Part shown: positions 59,051-64,000 of the stretch, piece after piece
Position numbering within the stretch: position 1 is the first letter of the stretch
How the letters are laid out: the number at the start of each line of letters is the position of its first letter
Source of the DNA: Gonatopus flavifemur
Taxonomy: Eukaryota; Arthropoda; Insecta; Hymenoptera; Dryinidae
Length of the DNA: 64,000 bases
Reading direction: 5' to 3'
Assembly: GCA_018340375.1 (NCBI GenBank)
Contig: JAFFJZ010000010.1
Location: 3,472,001 to 3,536,000 of the forward strand
The notes under the pieces: generated by a model
The model's input: only the letters and a program-made list of their open reading frames with translations
The model's database searches: none
What the model was told of the DNA's origin: nothing
Position numbers and translations under genes: made by a program

Positions 59051-59933
59051 ATGGAAAGTTCCATTGAGACAATATCAAATGCAAACAGAAGTTATCCCTT
59101 CGAAATCTACGGATCAACAGGTGTATACAATCAAATCTTGAATAGCACTTTACAAACGATCGATCCATTCGATGCGGATGATGTTACTCTGCTTACAACG
59201 GGGGGTAGCATGGCACCGCCGAGAGATCCACTTTACGTGGTGGTACCGGTGACGATAATCTATGCCTCGATATTCATCACTGGCACTATTGGGAACATTA
59301 GTACCTGCATTGTGATAGCTCGAAATAAAACTATGCACACAGCAACGAATTATTATCTCTTCAGTTTAGCAGTATCCGATCTCTTATTATTAATATCCGG
59401 ACTTCCGGCTGAAATTTATCTAGTTTGGTGCAAATATCCGTACATATTTGGCGAAGGTTTTTGTATAATTCGTGGTTTAGCGGCGGAGACATCGACGAAT
59501 GCCTCGGTTCTAACGATCACGGCCTTCACAGTTGAAAGGTACGTGGCGATATGCCATCCTTTCTTATCACAAACAATGTCTAAATTATCCAGGGCGATAA
59601 AATTGATCCTGATTATTTGGTTGGTCGCATTTTCATTTGCGTTGCCTCAAGCATTACAATTTGGTGTTTTACGACATGAATTCAATCCCAGCATGGTGAT
59701 GTGTACAGTGAAAAAAGTGATCATTGAACATTCGTTTGAAATGTCTACTTTTTTATTCTTTGTGATGCCCATGAGTTTAATTACAGTATTGTACGCGTTG
59801 ATTGGTTTGAAATTGAGGAAATCGAATATGATGAAAAACAGAAACCATGGTCGAGTGAATGCTGATCCGAGAAATTCAAATTACTGTCGACATCATCCTG
59901 GTCGTTCTTCGAGACGTGTGCTCAAAATGCTTG
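59051..59933 (+). CDS. pyrokinin/PRXamide-type neuropeptide receptor, first coding exon (partial)
   Basis: Class A G-protein-coupled receptor, a plasma membrane sensor for PRXamide peptides, related to vertebrate neuromedin-U receptors. The exon encodes 294 residues plus one base. The start ATG lies in ACCATGG and is preceded by an in-frame TAG at 59036. The N-terminus carries NRS (12) and NST (31) glycosylation sites. TM1 about 62-90 (GN81-82), TM2 101-124 (LAVSD, D110), Cys138, TM3 137-160 with ERY 162-164, TM4 183-203 (W190), Cys218 partner of Cys138, TM5 230-254 (P240). The runs NYYLFSLAVSDLLLL, RGLAAETS and VERYVAICHPFLSQTMSKLS are typical of insect pyrokinin receptors. It ends RRVLKML at donor GTGAGT, phase 1, just before TM6. 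TM6-TM7 were not found before 64000. A CAPA-type receptor is the main alternative. Confidence 0.9.
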
Positions 59934-60520
59934 GTGAGTGTTGATGTTAATATACATGAGAGTTGAGTGCATATTACACTCGAACGATTCTGCGATGTTT
60001 AGAATAAATGAATAGTCGATTGACAAAATCCTCTCAATACGCACAGTCAATTGATTCATTTGGAACAAAATTTATTTAGAAAATCGTATCCTTGGATGAA
60101 TTTTAATAACAAAAGAAAGGAAATCTCTCGGTATCGATTATACTATCGTTTTCATTTATAATACCATTTTCTTGATCCCCTCTTCTTGGTCAATTCAACA
60201 CAATATTGCGACAGTTTTCTTATCGTCAATCGATACACACGCAACCTCAGGTACGTCGCTGAGAATTTCATTCAAAAGATACACCTAGATTGTCTGTCAG
60301 TTCAAACCACGTACAGTTATTCGTTTGAAGTTGAAGAATTGTAATTGAACGATTCATTCCTCACTTGTGCACAAATAGCATGTGATCGAGGGTCGCAATA
60401 CCACCGTTTTATCTTTCACACTTTTCAGGTGCTGGAGAAAATATTATCAAAGTATATTGTTGAACTTCTAAGACTTTAAGACTCTATTCAAAAATTATAT
60501 TACGAACAAACGTTCATCTT

Positions 60521-60630
60521 TAGAGATGTACGAGACTCGAGACGATACTGTTGTATTTGATACTCGATATTCGATACCCGAGAATATCGTCGATACTGGG
60601 GGTGCACAGAAGCACGAGACTAATATCGGT
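60521..60630. repeat. CGAGACGATACTG-word repeat
   Basis: GATGTACGAGACTCGAGACG, CGATATTCGATACCCGAGA and GGGGGTGCACAGAAGCACGA occur here. Inverted related words lie at 61430-61500 (CGAGAATCTCGTCTCGTGCA followed by CCCCTATAA). The two stretches may be the ends of one older element now filled with later insertions. Confidence 0.4.
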
Positions 60631-60679
60631 ATCGTTTTTGGAATTGACACGAAATTGAAGATGAAGATCTAATGATCTG

Positions 60680-60960
60680 ACAACAGGTGCAGTACAGTGC
60701 CAGTATTGGGTCTCCAACACTTGGTCAACACGTACGGGATCAGTACTGGATACATAAAAATACAGTAATATGCCTTTACTGATGAACCAGTACTGAGAAC
60801 TTAATAACCCAGTACTGGCTCCGCACTAATTGCGAATAATGGCATCAGTACTCAATCTCCAGTACTGAAAAGCGTTATCATTCCACACAAATGCCAGTAC
60901 CCTGCCAGTCTTGGCTAGTACTGGTGCAGTACTGCGCCTGTTGTAAATTTCTGGTTGGGT
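60680..60960. repeat. CCAGTACTGG-word repeat
   Basis: CAGTACTGG, CCAGTATTGG, AGTGCCAGTA, GCCAGTACCCTGCCAG and GCTAGTACTGGTGCAGTACTG follow one another in both orientations. The word is that of 5686-6927. No tips were located, so this is a fragment or decayed copy. Confidence 0.5.
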
Positions 60961-61294
60961 TATTCGGATGATACGCTGGTATCCCCTGAATGAACCCGGA
61001 TAAAATGTTTCTATCAGAGAATTCACTTTCAACTTGAAAATTTCTCGAAATTGTATACTATTCTGGAGAAATTTTAGACTCCCTCGCTGAGATGGAGACC
61101 CTACTGCTGAATAAAGTGATTATATATACAATCAGGCTTGTGTTCCAAAACTTTGCACCCGTATTCTGAAATATCGGTCTGCTATGTCTCTCCGATCAGC
61201 TGAACAAAGTTGTGCGTTTCATTTGACCAGCCGATACTGCTGCACTGATATTCAGAGTATAATGGTGGAGTATTGTCACTTTCATCAGAAATAT

Positions 61295-61423
61295 CCCTAG
61301 CAGAAATCACTCTAGTATTTCTCTAGGTAATTACGAGGCCTCACAAGGCCTTGCAAGTTACTCGCAAGTGCTTGGCGAGGCCTTGCGAGGCCTAGAGAAC
61401 GACTAGAGTGATTTCTACTAGGG
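61295..61423. mobile_element. CCCTAG-tipped palindromic MITE (129 bp)
   Basis: The tips CCCTAGCAGAAATCACTCTA and TAGAGTGATTTCTACTAGGG pair almost perfectly, followed by inner arms TTTCTCTAGG and CCTAGAGAAC. AT flanks both sides. The interior repeats AGGCCTTGCRAG words. A degenerate stretch with the same GCTAGGCC words lies near 3230-3330. Confidence 0.8.
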
Positions 61424-62080
61424 ATTAGGCGATACCGATACTGAAGAGATTTTCGAAGTATCGTCGAGAATCTCGTCTCGTGCACCCCTATAATCATCTT
61501 TGATTCGAGGTGCACTCTCAGAGAGATAAAAAAACAGGGTAGAGTAATTGAAAATGTTTTGATAAGTCTTAATGAAATTTGATGGCAGGTCGGAGATTAT
61601 TTTATCCTCTACATTTGTCAACATTCGATACATGAAATGAGTTCTTGATCATATATAAGGAAGAAAATCAAGGGAGAAGTTCAAGAGGGAATATCGAAGC
61701 TTCTCCCTGCTTCTTCCTGGTGCCTTTGTTGTCCTTCTTGCATGTGCACGTGAAGGTTGATGAACTCGTGCTTCAGGGTGCCGTAGTTTGTGGTTACTTA
61801 CAAAATATTAGCTTTTGCGGATGTTACACATTCCCTTAGGAAGGAAAATGAAGCAAAGGCAACGGGGAAGACGAATGAGTAGTAAAGTGCAAAGTCAGCT
61901 CATCGAACTTCATTTGTCAATTATTTGTACAGGGCTTGTGTGTCTATGGATCAAGCTGAGTGAGTGGTTACCAACACAAGAGTTCGATCTTCGAGAGAAA
62001 TAGAACTCACAATGAATTCAACCTTTGATGCTTCCCATAGATACAAAAGGTCTTTGTAGAATTCCAAATTGGAAATTTAC

Positions 62081-62148
62081 AATTTTTGAATATCTGTCAC
62101 CAAATTACTATTTTTCATAGTAACCGTTACCGTATACTTTTCTGCGTG
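62081..62148 (+). repeat. partial copy of the 27838-28088 MITE
   Basis: GAATATCTGTCACCAAATTA, CATAGTAACCGTTACCGTAT and ACTTTTCTGCGTG then TA match the right end of the 27.8 kb element with several changes. The left part is missing. Confidence 0.65.
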
Positions 62149-63019
62149 TACTATATAGATTGTCCAAAAGAACTGGAATGACAATTTCAACCCTAATAGC
62201 ATGAAAACTGTTGGATGTTTTTGAAAGATTCTCAAAACGTTTCAAACACACTCGGACAACTTTCGAATTTTTCAAAACCCTTTGAGTGCTGTTAGGAGAA
62301 GCTTTAGAGTCTTCGGCCATTCAAAAGTTACTCAAAGTAATAAACTGTAGAGATTGTTGAAAATTTTATCAATATTATGTCAGCATTGCGGTAGTTCTGC
62401 ATCAATCTTGTGGGGACACCGTCGCAACCGTGTGACGGCTGTGCGCCTATTTTTTGCCAATAGTAATCTTCGTTTATTCGAGTCCCATGTGGAGAAAACG
62501 GGAGGAATACAATGAAAAAAATCTATTCTATAGTTTCGATATGAACGAAATGAATGTCGGAGAATTCGATGAGTTCAACACATAACTCCAAGAGAACACA
62601 ATCCTTTTGAGATTGAGTGTACGTTCATTGTACGTGAATCCACGTTTATGGAATGTCTAAAGGTTCTCTAGATGTCTGGATGTTGAATACCTCTATGAAC
62701 GTTCCCTGAAACTTCATTTTCTTCCGGAGAACTATTCTATTCTTCAGAAACTAATGAATGCTATAGATCAAGGTATCAATTGATTCGGGGTGATGAGAAT
62801 GAAGAGAATAGGACTGGGTTTTGGTTGATATTTGGTTGATATATGTCCAATCAAAATTTGGTTATTCCAATCAAAAAAACCTACCACTTCTCTTTCAGCT
62901 CAGAGAATTCAATGTGATTTGGAACCAAATTTTGATGAGACCCATCAAATTTGTAGTTATGTTCACAAATTTGGTATATAATAACAAAATGTTATAGTAA
63001 GCACAATCAAACAGTTCTG

Positions 63020-63528
63020 CTCTCTAAATTCTTTGGAGTGAATATTCACTCTTCAAAGAGTCAAAATACTGCAACTCTAGAACGGAGTGGGAGCTCAACT
63101 CTTGAAGAGTGAAATTTCACTCTTTAACGGCATTCACTACCTTCCCAAAAAGTTACTAGATTCCAAAATCGCCCCCCCCCCCTCCCCCCAGTTTTTTCAG
63201 AAACGAACAAATAAAATGGAAAATAAAGAGTAGCTGCACTTTCTTTGATATGCTAAGAAGATGCACCTGCTCATCAAAATCCATTATATTCATTAATCGT
63301 TGAGAAAACTGGGGGGAGAGATCTAGTAACTTTGCCTCTGATGAATGCCCTTAAGAGTCAATATTCACTCTTTTTCCTAAGAGTGAGTTTTTCACTCCAA
63401 ACGCCAGAGTTGATTTCCACTCTTATAGAGTGAAAATTCACTCTTTAGAAGTGAAATTTTTCACTCTTTCGGAGTTGCAGTATTTTCACTCGGCAAGAGT
63501 GAATTTTCACTCCAAGGAATTTAGAGAG
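63020..63528. mobile_element. CTCTCTAAAT-class MITE with a nested insertion
   Basis: The tips CTCTCTAAATTCTTTGGAGTG and CACTCCAAGGAATTTAGAGAG are flanked by TG on both sides. Outside the insertion it matches 57176-57456 nearly base for base over about 282 bp. The two copies differ in flanking DNA, so they are separate insertions of a recently active family and not a segmental duplication. Confidence 0.88.
63128..63350. mobile_element. piggyBac-type MITE (223 bp)
   Basis: TTAA at 63124-63127 and 63351-63354 flanks it. The tips CGGCATTCA and TGAATGCCC are inverted, and AAAGTTACTAGAT recurs inverted inside both ends (ATCTAGTAACTTT). The 57 kb copy of its host lacks it, fixing both boundaries. 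A run of about 12 C at 63172-63183, continuing CTCCCCCC, opposes a GGGGGGAGAG run near the right end, so the element can fold. Confidence 0.85.
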
Positions 63529-64000
63529 TGTCAATATACTTTTGCTCAAAACGTTACTCAATCGCTTATTAGATCCAACTTATCAGTTATTGGCTAGCAC
63601 CTTGTTTTTCTCAACTAGTTTTGCCTTTCAGCGGTTCATCGATTATGGAGAAAAAATGGTGATATCCCTACAGATGCTATTATATTTAGATAACAAGACA
63701 ATTATTCTTCGGATCGATGGTTATCGTTTCAACGAAGGATCAGAAGAAACGTGAACCATATTTGCAATTAATTTTCTACCCTTGCACGAAGCCTTTATCT
63801 GACCTCACGAAATTTCCAGATCTGTTCGTGAGATGGAGAATATTCAATTCTAGCAGAATTCGCAACGAAACAATCGGATGGCAGATGTAATTTCCGCCCG
63901 CTTTGAAATGAAAGAACTCAGTGCCTGCGTTTACACCAAGAGTTATGCGTGCGAATCAAATCATAAATGATATCGCAACAACTTTCATCTAGCCGGAACT

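Larger units (their letters stand above)
59934..64000 (+). other. presumed receptor intron
   Basis: The donor at 59934 opens an intron, and no sequence for TM6 (CWAPFH-type) or TM7 (NPxxY-type) was recognised to the window end. The stretch from 59940 to 60520 and 63530 to 64000 shows no gene or bounded repeat. Confidence 0.6.

Noticed and set aside
57176..63528. CRISPR-like array from repeated GAGTGAA words
   Set aside because: Words are degenerate, occur in both orientations and lack regular spacers; the DNA is eukaryotic.
59934..64000. Receptor exon with TM6 and TM7
   Set aside because: No CWxPFH-like or NPxxY-like coding segment with splice sites was seen, so the remainder is treated as outside the window.

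Overview
The window looks like AT-rich insect nuclear DNA, probably from a hymenopteran such as a parasitoid wasp. The order is an inference from gene character and repeat style, not shown directly. Spliced exons with GT-AG borders, long introns, a mariner transposon and many small foldback elements rule out a prokaryotic replicon. Only two host protein genes are recognisable, both on the + strand and both running off an edge of what can be read here.

Gene 1 (16531-30422) is the 3' portion of neutral ceramidase. Eight exons encode the last 373 residues and join in frame with consensus splice sites, ending in a six-codon terminal exon. The N-terminal half, including the nucleophile motif GDVSPN, was not found and must lie upstream of the window or in exons I could not see. 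Gene 2 (59051-59933) is the first coding exon of a rhodopsin-family neuropeptide receptor of the pyrokinin/PRXamide (neuromedin-U-like) type. It covers the N-terminus to TM5 and stops at a phase-1 donor before TM6; the remainder was not found before 64000.

Everything else is intergenic or intronic and dominated by non-autonomous mobile DNA. There is one dead mariner (51921-53207), a 1.1 kb piggyBac-type element with TTAA target duplications (2921-4039), a small piggyBac-type MITE (63128-63350), three copies of an approximately 0.8 kb repeat (46 kb, 49 kb, 56 kb), and more than twenty foldback elements of 90-1240 bp.

The foldback elements share unusual properties. Their tips fall into a few classes: CACTG/CACCG/CACGG followed by AGAGAAA or TAAAAA; CTCTCTAAAT; and CCC...GGG. 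Each is flanked by a matching dinucleotide. Their interiors consist of one private short word repeated in both orientations, for example GAGTGAA, CCAGTACTGG, TTGCTG, GGTGTTA, GTGATCAGGC or GAATCAGT. In the CACTG class all 12 matched dinucleotides are pyrimidine-purine (TA, CA, TG, CG). Four of the larger elements (0.7-1.2 kb) also carry a tRNA-like A-box/B-box segment near their middle. No autonomous partner encoding a transposase for them is visible. This system is the most interesting content of the window.

Layout: 1-16530 intergenic or upstream intron, repeats; 16531-30422 ceramidase exons with introns full of foldback elements; 30423-59050 a 28 kb gene-poor repeat region including the mariner; 59051-59933 receptor exon; 59934-64000 presumably receptor intron with further repeats.
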